NCBI RefSeq assembly: GCF_000429185.2
Contig: NZ_AUBJ02000001.1
Coordinates: forward strand, 5,270,001-5,334,000
Reading direction: 5' to 3'
Source of the DNA: Actinoalloteichus caeruleus DSM 43889
GTDB taxonomy: Bacteria; Actinomycetota; Actinomycetes; Mycobacteriales; Pseudonocardiaceae
DNA: 64,000 nucleotides
Part shown: piece after piece, positions 49,099 to 58,474 of the stretch
Position numbering within the stretch: the stretch's first letter is position 1
Layout of the letters: every line of letters begins with the position of its first letter
Program-made: the position numbers and the translations under genes
The notes under the pieces: generated by a model
Database searches by the model: none
What the model saw: only the letters and a program-made list of their open reading frames with translations
What the model was told of the DNA's origin: nothing

Positions 49099-50100
49099 AT
49101 GGGGGACGTGACGAGGCCAGATCCACGCCAGACCGCAGCTCTGTCCGCCGCGCTGTCCGGTGCGGTCGATCTTTCCGCAGTGAAGGCCAGAGCCGACGCG
49201 GCCAGGCAGCAGACCCAGACCCCGGCGTCCCCGGCAGGGGGCCCCGGTGCCGGGAACGGGACCCCCGGCACCTCCTCCCCCCACGTCATCGACGTCACGG
49301 AGGCCGACTTCCAGACGGCGGTGCTGGAACGCTCCCTCCAGGTCCCGGTGGTCGTCGACCTCTGGGCCACCTGGTGCGGGCCGTGCAAACAGCTGTCGCC
49401 GGTGCTCGAGAAGCTGGCGGCTGCCGCGAACGGCGCCTGGGTGCTCGCGAAGGTCGACGTTGACGCCAACCCGCGCATCGCCCAGGTGTTCGGGGTCCAG
49501 TCGGTGCCGACCGTGGTCGCCATCGCCGGGGGACAGCCTGTCGACGCCTTCGCCGGCGCCCAGCCCGAGCCCCAGATCCGCGAGTGGATCGGCTCGCTGC
49601 TCGACGCGCTGCGCGACAAGCTGCCGGGCATCAGCGCCGCCGAACAGGGTGCCACCCCGGCGGAGGAGCCGACCGAGCCGGAGGTTCCGGAGGACCCCCG
49701 GTTCACCGAGGCCGAGGCCGCGTTGGACAGGGGTGACTTCGACGCGGCCGAGCGGGCGTACCAGCACATCCTGGACACCGAGCCCGCCAACGAGCAGGCC
49801 AGGGACGCGCTCAACCAGGTCCGCTTCCTCGCCAGGGCGCAGGCTGCCGACCCGTCCTCGGTCGAGCGTGCCGCCGCCGCGCCCGACGATGTCGACGCCC
49901 AGTTGGCGGCGGCCGACTACGAGCTGTCCGCCCAGCAGGAGGTGGCGGCGTTCGACCGGCTGATCGAACTGGTCCGGCGGACCAGCGGCGAGGACCGCGA
50001 CCGGGTCCGGACACACCTCGTCGAGCTCTTCGAACTGTTCCCCGCCTCCGACGAGCGGGTCGTCGCGGCGCGGCGAGCGCTCGCCAGCGCGCTGTTCTGA
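49099..50100 (+). CDS. CnoX/YbbN-type thioredoxin-TPR co-chaperone
   Basis: 333 residues. A Gly/Pro-rich N-terminal segment is followed by a thioredoxin domain with active site [10 protein letters not shown] (about residues 90-100), then TPR-like helices ([20 protein letters not shown]). Family members protect proteins from over-oxidation and hand them to chaperones. ATG at 49099 overlaps no neighbour. The gene follows icmA by 63 bases, a common order in actinobacteria. Confidence 0.85.
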   Translation: MGDVTRPDPRQTAALSAALSGAVDLSAVKARADAARQQTQTPASPAGGPGAGNGTPGTSSPHVIDVTEADFQTAVLERSLQVPVVVDLWATWCGPCKQLSPVLEKLAAAANGAWVLAKVDVDANPRIAQVFGVQSVPTVVAIAGGQPVDAFAGAQPEPQIREWIGSLLDALRDKLPGISAAEQGATPAEEPTEPEVPEDPRFTEAEAALDRGDFDAAERAYQHILDTEPANEQARDALNQVRFLARAQAADPSSVERAAAAPDDVDAQLAAADYELSAQQEVAAFDRLIELVRRTSGEDRDRVRTHLVELFELFPASDERVVAARRALASALF

Positions 50101-50113
50101 GCGTCGTCGCCAA

Positions 50114-50153
50114 GGGTGTGGTGGTTCGCCGAGGAGGATGAACCACCACACCC
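50114..50153 (+). terminator. Hairpin after the thioredoxin-TPR gene
   Basis: GGGTGTGGTGGTTC (50114-50127) is perfectly complementary to GAACCACCACACCC (50140-50153), 12-base loop, 13 bases after the stop. Confidence 0.7.
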
Positions 50154-50463
50154 CGGCCCGTGCGGCGGAGGTGGCGGTGGCGACCGGCGCGCGCAGCGTC
50201 GCCCGGCGGCCCCCGTGGCAGGTGTGCGCGAGGACGCCCTCCGCACGAGGTCGGCCGCCTGCCGGACGCCCACGCCACCGCTCCCCGGGCGAGCCCGTCG
50301 AGGACCAAGCCGCCCGGGCGCGGCCGCCGACCCCGGCCCGCCAAGCCGGTTCGCGGGTGGCGGCGAGGAAGAAGTCGGGACCCGGGCGGACGTCCCGGTG
50401 CGGGGCGTGGGAGCCGGTGGCCATGGGCTGGACCCGTCGGTCACCCCCGGCGCCGGAGCCTGA
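50154..50463. other. Intergenic stretch, no gene seen
   Basis: 310 bases between the hairpin and the converging metallopeptidase stop. GC-rich with no conserved frame. Confidence 0.5.
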
Positions 50464-51909
50464 TCACCCGCTGAACTCGTCGAGGCAGGTGTCCATCCCG
50501 TCCTCGAAACCGATGCGCAACGACTCCACCCGGGCGAAACCGGCGGGAATGCTCTCGCCGTCGATGTCCGCGGCGATCAGGCTCCCCTCCGTGAGCAGCT
50601 CGGCGATCGCCTCGTCCAGGTCGCCGGGGGAGATCCGGACCCGACCTGGTCGCGGCGCGCCGTCCGGCAGCAGTTCGCCGGCCCACGCGCCGACCAGGCA
50701 GGCCGTGCGCAACCCGGCCTCGTCCCCGCGCAACGGCAGCCCCTGCCGTGCCTGGACCCAGAGCGCGTACCGGGAGGCGATCTCGGCGAACGCGGCGAAG
50801 TCGCCGATACCGCTGTCGCCCTGCCGCCTCGGTGCGGTCCCGATCACCTGGAGCGCCGCCAGGTCCAGGGAGATCACGTCCTCCGCCTCGCAGAACGCCA
50901 CCGGAGCGGTGTTCCCGCACGACACGCCCTGGTAGTCCAGCGCCGGCCCGTCGCCGAACCGGGCGAACACCTCGCGGAGGGAACCGGCGACGTGTTCGAC
51001 GTTCTCCTCCACGATCGGCAGTTCACCGGAGTTGGCGTCGCCCTCCGCGAACTCCAGCTGCGTGATGCGCCCCTCCAACTCCTCGATGTCCATCTCCGCG
51101 CAGCGGGACGGCCCGTCGGTGAAGCCGAAGGTGAACGCCGAGACCCGGTCGAAGGCACTGCCGTGGGCCCGGGGTGCGAGGTAGTCCGTCCCCGCCTGGT
51201 CCCTGATGAAGAACAGGGTCGCGAGGATGGCGTTCAGTCCCTCGCCGGTGGAGATCTCGAAGAACGGGGACTCCCCGTCGGCGACGTAGCGGAAGTAGGC
51301 GCCCGCGTAGCAGTCCGCCTGCTGCTCGGCGAGGATCGTGGGCATCGCCGGCCCCATCTGACCCGCCTTGTACTGGACCGCGTGCCCCATCTCGTGGGCG
51401 ATGACCGTGACCACCGCCATCTCGCTGAAGGTGTTGCGGAGCTCGGGGAGCAGGACGCCCCGGTCCCAGGCGATCGAGTCGTCCGACGGGCAGTAGAAGG
51501 CGTTGGGCACGCCCGTCGTGTCCATGCCGCACACCAGAACGCCCTGCCCGTTCGCGTCGTAGGACAGCAGCGTCGCCACCGGTTCGAAGGTCAGCCCTGG
51601 GAAGGTCGCGGGGAACTCGACCTCCCAGTAGTCGTACAGGTCGGTCACCGCGGCGAGCGCCAGTTGGTCCAGCGGGCCCCCGTCGCTGTTCAGGGCGGTG
51701 GCCCTGATGGGGGGAGTCGAGGCCCTCGGGCCGCTGGGGCCGCTCGTGATGGGCAGCCCGGCCGCCTCGTCCGGGCTGATCCGCTCCAGGGCCGACGCCG
51801 TCCCGACGACCTCCCGGTGCCCGCAGGCCACCAGGACCACCAGGCCCACGACGAGCGCGGCCACGATCCTGGCGGGGGACGGCGTTCTGGATGAGCTGGC
51901 CACTGCCAC
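50464..51909 (-). CDS. Secreted neutral zinc metallopeptidase, lipoprotein
   Basis: 481 residues. Lipobox ends at Cys29 (VVLVACGH). The zinc motif HEMGH is at 172-176 and the third ligand Glu is in AEQQADCYAG about 20 residues later, as in YpfJ-type putative neutral zinc metallopeptidases. Several Cys pairs (VLVCGM, FYCPSD, VSCGN, AFCEAED) suggest disulfides outside the cell. GTG at 51909 follows AGGAG; the ORF is open further upstream without conservation. Confidence 0.85.
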   Translation of the reverse strand: MAVASSSRTPSPARIVAALVVGLVVLVACGHREVVGTASALERISPDEAAGLPITSGPSGPRASTPPIRATALNSDGGPLDQLALAAVTDLYDYWEVEFPATFPGLTFEPVATLLSYDANGQGVLVCGMDTTGVPNAFYCPSDDSIAWDRGVLLPELRNTFSEMAVVTVIAHEMGHAVQYKAGQMGPAMPTILAEQQADCYAGAYFRYVADGESPFFEISTGEGLNAILATLFFIRDQAGTDYLAPRAHGSAFDRVSAFTFGFTDGPSRCAEMDIEELEGRITQLEFAEGDANSGELPIVEENVEHVAGSLREVFARFGDGPALDYQGVSCGNTAPVAFCEAEDVISLDLAALQVIGTAPRRQGDSGIGDFAAFAEIASRYALWVQARQGLPLRGDEAGLRTACLVGAWAGELLPDGAPRPGRVRISPGDLDEAIAELLTEGSLIAADIDGESIPAGFARVESLRIGFEDGMDTCLDEFSG

Positions 51910-52697
51910 GCTGCTCCTGTCAGAGGTTGGGCCACGACGGGAGGCGGTTCCGACCCGGCTCGGTGGCACAGGCGGATCTCCCGGGCCAGCAGGCTACTTT
52001 CCCGGGTCGGCGTCCACTGTCGGTTTCGCGCTTTTCGCCGCCCAGCGGGACCGTGCGTCACCGCCGCCGAGCGGTGCGCGATCGACGTCCCTCGCCAGCC
52101 GAGGGGGCGGGACGCGCGGCCGGGAACCCGAGGGTCCGAGCGGATCAGTCGGAGGGGGCCAACCAGACGACACCGCTGGCGGGCAGCCGCGGCACGACCG
52201 ACACCGGTCCGCCGTGCCACGGGCTGTCCTGCGCGACGAGGGCCCGGGTCGCGGGCCCTCGGCCGGGAGCGGTCGAACGCGCCTCGCACCCCCGTCGACC
52301 CGTCGCGGGACGGCCGGGGCGTTCGGCGCCCGGGATGGCGGCGGGTGGCGGCGTCCGACCCCGCAGGGCGCCTCGGCGGCCCCTCATCGGAAAGAGATTC
52401 ACTGGGTACTGCCCGTGACTGGATGCTGGGTAACGCGCGCTCGGCGGTTCGGTGCCACGGGATGGGGCCGGGCCCGGTCGCTGCTGGACAACGGGCACGG
52501 CGCGTCGCGGGCTCCGGTCGGCCAAGGCCGGGGGTTGCCCAGGGCGCCCCGGCTCGTCAACCGCGTTCGACTGACCCCCTAGGGCTGGGGTTGATCACGG
52601 ACAGTCACCCACAGGGAGCACGAAACCTGCGGCGCGCCCGGCGAGGCGTTGTGATGGGTACGCACCGGTCCGCTCGAGCGAGGTCGGGAGGTACGGC
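51910..52697. other. Intergenic region holding a gene remnant
   Basis: About 790 bases with no intact gene. The only protein-like text is a glgB-like C-terminal remnant on the minus strand (52145-52255). From 52390 the composition becomes slightly less GC-rich, fitting a promoter region for the gene at 52698. Confidence 0.45.
52145..52255 (-). pseudogene. Probable 3' remnant of a glycogen branching enzyme (glgB) gene
   Basis: The minus-strand frame ends ALVAQDSPWHGGPVSVVP followed by RLPASGVVWLAPSD and a stop. This matches the usual C-terminus of actinobacterial GlgB (acidic residue, PWHG, then a strand ending VxxLxP). Upstream the frame loses all similarity. Probably a deletion scar; the short length leaves doubt. 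Confidence 0.35.
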
Positions 52698-53333
52698 ATG
52701 GACGTGGCGATCATCGGGGCCGGCGAGATGGCACGTGGGCTGGCCGGTCGGCTGGCCCCGGCCGCCCACTCCGTCACGGTGTACGGGCGCACGACCCGCG
52801 CCGCCGAGCGGCTCGTGACCGCGGTGGCGCGGGACGACCACGCGGTGCGACCCGCGACCCTCGGCGACCCCGTCACCGCCGACCTGCTGGTTCTCGCGGT
52901 CCCCTTCGCGGCGGCCCCCGCCATCATCGCCCAGTACGGGGAGCACCTCCCCGGCCGCGTGCTGGTGGACGTGAGCAACCCGGACCAGGGGCTGCCCGGG
53001 GCGGGTGCGTCCCCGGAGCCGGGTCCGGCGTCGGCGGCGGAGGAACTGGCCCGGCTGGTCCCCGCGGGCACCGTGGTGGTGAAGGCGTTCAACACCGTCA
53101 CCGCCGGCGCGCTCCTCGGCCCGGGCCTGGTGGACGTCTTCGTCGCCACGGACGACGAACAGGCCCGGGTCGATCTCTTCACCCTGGTCCGGGCGGCGGG
53201 GATGCTGCCGCTGAACGCGGGCGGCCTGCGCGGGGCTCGGGAACTGGAGGGGATGGGGCGGCTGCACCTGGTCGTCCGCCGGGCACTCGGTACCGCCGCG
53301 CACAGCTCCTTCGCCCTGCGGATGGTCGGCTGA
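52698..53333 (+). CDS. NADPH-dependent F420 reductase-like protein
   Basis: 211 residues. N-terminal Rossmann motif VAIIGAGEMARGLAGRLA and YGRTTRAAERL (NADP ribose phosphate contact), then VLAVPFAAAPAIIAQYG and VVKAFNTVTAGALL, the usual blocks of the F420H2:NADP oxidoreductase family. It probably moves electrons between NADP and F420 or a related carrier. ATG at 52698. Confidence 0.8.
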   Translation: MDVAIIGAGEMARGLAGRLAPAAHSVTVYGRTTRAAERLVTAVARDDHAVRPATLGDPVTADLLVLAVPFAAAPAIIAQYGEHLPGRVLVDVSNPDQGLPGAGASPEPGPASAAEELARLVPAGTVVVKAFNTVTAGALLGPGLVDVFVATDDEQARVDLFTLVRAAGMLPLNAGGLRGARELEGMGRLHLVVRRALGTAAHSSFALRMVG

Positions 53334-53354
53334 GCTCGAGCTCGTGCCGGCCCT

Positions 53355-53375
53355 CTCCGGCCGAGCTGGCCGGAG
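53355..53375. terminator. Hairpin between converging genes
   Basis: CTCCGGCC (53355-53362) and GGCCGGAG (53368-53375), loop GAGCT; located between the reductase stop (53333) and the acyltransferase stop (53413). Confidence 0.5.
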
Positions 53376-53412
53376 CCCGTCGAGCCGGGCCGACGCCGAA
53401 CGGTGGTGGAGG

Positions 53413-54732
53413 TCAGTCCACCCTCGGCACCGGGCCGGTCGCCGCGGCCCGGGAGGACGCCGCCGGGTCGTCCGTGGACGCCCTCCCCGCGTCGTCCACG
53501 GCCCTGGCCGGTGCCTCCACCCGGCCGACCTCGGCGCCGCTCGCCGTGTCCACCCAGCTCAGGTGGCTGACCGGCTCGCGGTCCTGGGGGGTCGCCGTGA
53601 CCGTGGACTCCCGTTCCGTGTCCTGGGACACCGTGTCGTGGGTCGCCGACCCGCCGGCGGCCGCCGCCCGCGCCGCCTTCCGCCGTGACCAGAGGCCGCC
53701 CGAGCGCAACCAGTTCGCCGCCGGTTCCTCGACGAGGCGGGTCAACGCCCAACCCAGGACGACCGCCACCACGAGCATGGCACCCGACTGGGCCATGGGC
53801 GGCCAGCCCGCCTCGGACAGCTGGTACATGACGCTGTAGCCGATGTTGTGGTTGACCAGGTAGACGCAGTAGGAGATCCCGGCGAGCCAGATGATGGGCC
53901 GCATCACCGGGTGGTAGTAGTCCTTGCCCCGGGCGGCGAGCGCGATGCCCACGGTGGCGATCGCGACCCACAACGTCGAGTCGATGTCGTCGTGGTGGAA
54001 CTCGTGGGCCCACACCGCCGCCGGCACCAGCAACAGCGTCGCCCAGTTCCCCCGCCGGTTACCCCAGAGCCACAGGGCGGCGCCGGCGGCGAACAGGTGC
54101 GCCCGGTAGGCGCCTCCGGCGGACAGCAGGGAACGGACCTCCTGGGCCAGACCCGGCTCGGTGAGCGTCAGCTTGGCCACCACCGGCAGGGTGATGGCCG
54201 CCGCCAGCACCAGGTGCAGCCGCCACCCGTGCCCCCACCGACGCGGCCACAGCAGCGCCGCGACGCAGAACATGATGATCTGCACCGGCACGGTCCAGTA
54301 GCTGCCGTCGGTCCTGGCGATCCCCTCGACGAAACCCGGGGGGAGCACCAGCATGGTGCCGATCATCGAGGTGAAGCTGCGCTGGAGCGACTCGGGGCCG
54401 ATCAGGTGGGTGATGATCTGGGTGAGGAGGGTGGCGACCAGGAAGGCCGGGAGCATCCGGGCCAACCGGTTCCGGAGCAGTGTTCCCGGGCCCTTGGAAC
54501 TCAGCGTCTGGCAGACGAAGTAGCCGGAGATCATCATCATGATCGCCGCGCCCGACTGGATGCTGAACTCCCACGGGCGCCGCTCCAGTTCGGACACCAG
54601 GAACGGTCCGCCCCAGGTCGCGTGCTGGACGATGACGAAGATGATGGCGAAACCGCGGAGCAGGTCCCAGCTGGTCTGCCGGCGCTTGGGGCGGTCGGTG
54701 CCTGCGGCCGGTGCGGCCGGGACGCTGGCCAT
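53413..54732 (-). CDS. Membrane acyltransferase 3 family protein (OafA/YrhL type)
   Basis: 439 residues with about ten transmembrane helices. The family start SWDLLRGFAIIFVIVQH (catalytic His region) is present, then ISGYFVCQTL and the Arg-containing loop LLRNRLARMLPAF. The last 90 residues form a polar, probably disordered tail. Such proteins transfer acyl groups to surface sugars or secondary metabolites. ATG at 54732. No glycan cluster adjoins it, so the acceptor is unknown. Confidence 0.85.
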   Translation of the reverse strand: MASVPAAPAAGTDRPKRRQTSWDLLRGFAIIFVIVQHATWGGPFLVSELERRPWEFSIQSGAAIMMMISGYFVCQTLSSKGPGTLLRNRLARMLPAFLVATLLTQIITHLIGPESLQRSFTSMIGTMLVLPPGFVEGIARTDGSYWTVPVQIIMFCVAALLWPRRWGHGWRLHLVLAAAITLPVVAKLTLTEPGLAQEVRSLLSAGGAYRAHLFAAGAALWLWGNRRGNWATLLLVPAAVWAHEFHHDDIDSTLWVAIATVGIALAARGKDYYHPVMRPIIWLAGISYCVYLVNHNIGYSVMYQLSEAGWPPMAQSGAMLVVAVVLGWALTRLVEEPAANWLRSGGLWSRRKAARAAAAGGSATHDTVSQDTERESTVTATPQDREPVSHLSWVDTASGAEVGRVEAPARAVDDAGRASTDDPAASSRAAATGPVPRVD

Positions 54733-55427
54733 GCTCTCACTCCCCAGAGGATGTGGTCACGGGTTGTCAACTGCCACCGTCGTGGCGCGTCCGCCCGGCC
54801 CGTCGCCCTGGGGGCGGGCGGCCGTGGTGGAGCAGCAGCACGAGGGACGTCAGCAGCCGCCGGGTGGCGTTCTCGCCAGCCGCGGATCTTGTGGTGCCGT
54901 GTGGCGGCCGAAGTTACCGCATGACCGGAGGCCCTGACGCGGAGGCCAGCCAATCGCGACCCCCTCGTTATCGCTGTTCACCCCCTGGTGGGTGTCGAAT
55001 CCCCCAGGTTGGGGTGTTCGCTCGCTGTCAGTCGCGGTGCGCGGCGCACCTCGCACGACCGGGTGGCGGGGCCGCGTGGCATCGCGGTCGAGGGCTCCCG
55101 GGGGAGGACCAGGGGGAGGACCCGGGGCCACCGCGCGGGCCGCGCGGTGGGCGGCTCGTGGGGGTGCGCGTTCGACGCCCGCACCAGGGGCCCGGCCCGT
55201 GCGGTAGGCTGACCGGGAACGCGGCGAACCGCCTCGGCTGAGGCAGGCTGATCACGCGCCGGGACCCGTGGGACGTTGTCCACCCGCGAACGGCGCGGAC
55301 CCGATGTCGACTGCCTGGACAGCATGGTGCGGCCCCGCGCCGAGTGCGCCATGAGCGCTGGCGTAGGATGCCCTGCGGTGCCGAACGCCGACAGGCCAGG
55401 ATTTCTGACAAGGTAAGGTTTTCGATT
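54733..55427. other. Control region between divergent acyltransferase and L11 paralogue
   Basis: About 695 bases with no convincing gene. Open frames are antisense-type Arg/Pro text. A TAGGAT hexamer at 55364-55369 is a weak -10 candidate for the L11 paralogue with no good -35. Confidence 0.45.
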
Positions 55428-55856
55428 ATGCCTCCCAAGCAGCGTAAGACGTTCGAAGCGACGTTGGAGCTCGAAGCTGGCAACGCTGCCATGGTCGACC
55501 TCGGTAAGATGCTCGGCCCGACCGGCGCGAACACCCGCCAGATCAAGCTCGAGTACGACGAGGCCACCTCGGCCCAGCGTGGCGAGATCGCTCCCGTGGT
55601 CATCACGGTGTACGAGGACCGCAGCTACTCCCTGCGGTACAAGACCCCGCCGACGAGCTTCCTGATCCGCAAGGCCCTGGGGGTCACCACGGGCCACGCC
55701 AAGCCGGGCCACGGCTCCGGTGGCTCCCTGACCCAGGAGCAGGTTCGGCAGATCGCCGAGCGCAAGATGCCCGACCTGAACGCGACCAGCATCGAGGCCG
55801 CCATCAAGGTCGTCACCGGTTCCGCGCGGTCGATGGGCGTCTCCGTCGCCGACTGA
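55428..55856 (+). CDS. Divergent ribosomal protein L11 paralogue
   Basis: 142 residues, clearly L11: MPPKQRKTFEATLELEAG, IAPVVITVYEDRSYSLRYKTPP, LTQEQVRQIAERKMPDLNA and TGSARSMGVSV. It stands alone, whereas normal rplK is in a secE-nusG-rplK-rplA cluster. The N-terminal loop that is PAPPVGPALGQHG in standard L11 is here AAMVDLGKMLGPTG, so the prolines at the thiopeptide site are lost. C-terminal RNA-binding domain is well kept. ATG at 55428, strong hairpin follows. It may replace L11 under some condition or give drug tolerance. Confidence 0.88.
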   Translation: MPPKQRKTFEATLELEAGNAAMVDLGKMLGPTGANTRQIKLEYDEATSAQRGEIAPVVITVYEDRSYSLRYKTPPTSFLIRKALGVTTGHAKPGHGSGGSLTQEQVRQIAERKMPDLNATSIEAAIKVVTGSARSMGVSVAD

Positions 55857-55892
55857 CCTGTCGTTCGGTCCAGCCTGAGCGACGACGTGCCG

Positions 55893-55930
55893 CACACAGC
55901 CCGTCCGGGTACTCCCGGGCGGGCTGTGTG
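55893..55930 (+). terminator. Strong hairpin after L11 paralogue
   Basis: CACACAGCCCG (55893-55903) pairs with CGGGCTGTGTG (55920-55930); the inner CCGGG/CCCGG extends the stem past a one-base bulge. Confidence 0.7.
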
Positions 55931-56422
55931 GTGTTCGCCGGGGGGCGGCGCGATGGTCGTCCTGCTCGCGGGCGTCCCGGGTTCCCCGCCCGTTCGTCCC
56001 TCGTCCGGTCGATGTCGCCTGGCCTCGGGCGCGGACCGACGGGAGGCGTCGGTGCCGCCCCGCACCGGGGTGGCCGGGGCTCGAATCCAGGGGCGGGGCG
56101 GCCAAGCCCCTCGTCCCGGGGTCGACTGACCTCGGGGCGGGTCCCCGATGTCGCCGTTCCGCGTCGGTCCGTTCGCCGGCTCGGCTACCTCCCCGCGCCC
56201 TGGGCCACCCGGCCCGGTCCCGCGGCTTCCGGTGGTGGACCCCGCGTGGTCGGTGGCCGCCGTGTCGAACGGTGCGAGTGGGCGGCGTCGACGTCAGTCG
56301 AACACCGCGCGCCGTGGGGCGCGGCGCGGCGGGTGGGCTTCGTCCTCGTCCGGGCGTGCGCCGACCGCCACGGCCGGGGCATGCCTTCGGCTCACTTCCC
56401 GATCCACCGACGGGACGAAAGT
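55931..56422. other. Intergenic stretch upstream of cellulose regulon
   Basis: 490 bases without a recognisable gene. It ends at the first perfect CelR-type palindrome. Nothing else was seen. Confidence 0.5.
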
Positions 56423-56436
56423 TGGGAGCGCTCCCA
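56423..56436. promoter_or_regulatory. CelR/CebR operator, distal
   Basis: Perfect 14-base palindrome TGGGAGCGCTCCCA, the known CelR/CebR site in Thermobifida and Streptomyces. It lies 294 bases before the GH9 gene and 218 bases before the second perfect copy, so it may act by looping. Confidence 0.85.
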
Positions 56437-56617
56437 GGTGTCGGTCGCGCCGGGTAGGCCGGTGTAGGGAGCCGTCGGCCGAGCGGGTGCCGCCCCGCGC
56501 GCCGGGGTGCGCGACCGAACGGAGCAGGGAAAGGCTCGTGCTCGGCCGGACAGCGGAGCCCTCTCACCCGTCTGTCGCGGGCGGTAAGCGAAATATCACT
56601 TTGCGCGACATTCGGGG

Positions 56618-56646
56618 TTTACACCGTGTTGCGCAAGAATTACGAT
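56618..56646 (+). promoter_or_regulatory. Promoter of GH9 cellulase gene
   Basis: -35 TTTACA (56618-56623) and -10 TACGAT (56641-56646) with a 17-base spacer. The predicted start is near 56653, immediately before the operator. Confidence 0.65.
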
Positions 56647-56653
56647 CAGGGCC

Positions 56654-56667
56654 TGGGAGCGCTCCCA
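56654..56667. promoter_or_regulatory. CelR/CebR operator, promoter-proximal
   Basis: Second perfect TGGGAGCGCTCCCA, placed at about +1 of the predicted GH9 promoter, where a bound repressor would block open-complex formation or clearance. Confidence 0.9.
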
Positions 56668-56720
56668 TCACGACACGTCTCATCGACTCGACGCCCCGCG
56701 TCCGACGAGGTTTCACGTGA

Positions 56721-58229
<1,509 letters not shown>

Positions 58230-58262
58230 GGACACCGGTGGCCGGTCGGCCGCCCTCCTGAC

Positions 58263-58305
58263 TCCGGTGCGGAACGTGCTGCGCGCCCACGCGTTCCGCA
58301 CCGGA
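58263..58305 (+). terminator. Hairpin after GH9 gene
   Basis: TCCGGTGCGGAACG (58263-58276) pairs perfectly with CGTTCCGCACCGGA (58292-58305), loop 15 bases. It separates GH9 and GH48 transcription. Confidence 0.7.
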
Positions 58306-58334
58306 CCCCAACCCCCAGTCGCGGTCATCCAGCA

Positions 58335-58348
58335 CGAGAGCGCTCATT
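58335..58348. promoter_or_regulatory. Degenerate CelR operator before GH48
   Basis: CGAGAGCGCTCATT keeps the GAGCGCTC core of the CelR box and lies 127 bases before the GH48 start, just after the GH9 hairpin. Confidence 0.6.
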
Positions 58349-58474
58349 CGATCCGGCGGCGGAGACGAACCGGTTGACCGCGACTGCGGGGACCCGTCTG
58401 CCCGGAGGGAGGCGCTCGCCCGGGAGCGCCCGTTCCCGGTGAAGGTCCAGTGACGAGTGGAGGACATCCCTGCC

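Noticed and set aside
46759-50424. A 1221-codon minus-strand open frame
   Set aside because: It lies opposite icmA and the thioredoxin-TPR gene, which both have clear family motifs; the frame is a GC-bias shadow.
56041-56100. A tRNA-like T-loop text (GGCTCGAATCC)
   Set aside because: The flanking bases do not form the 5-pair T-stem and no acceptor or anticodon arm could be drawn.
54978-56567. A 529-codon minus-strand frame over the L11 paralogue
   Set aside because: Antisense to a clear L11 homologue and of low complexity.
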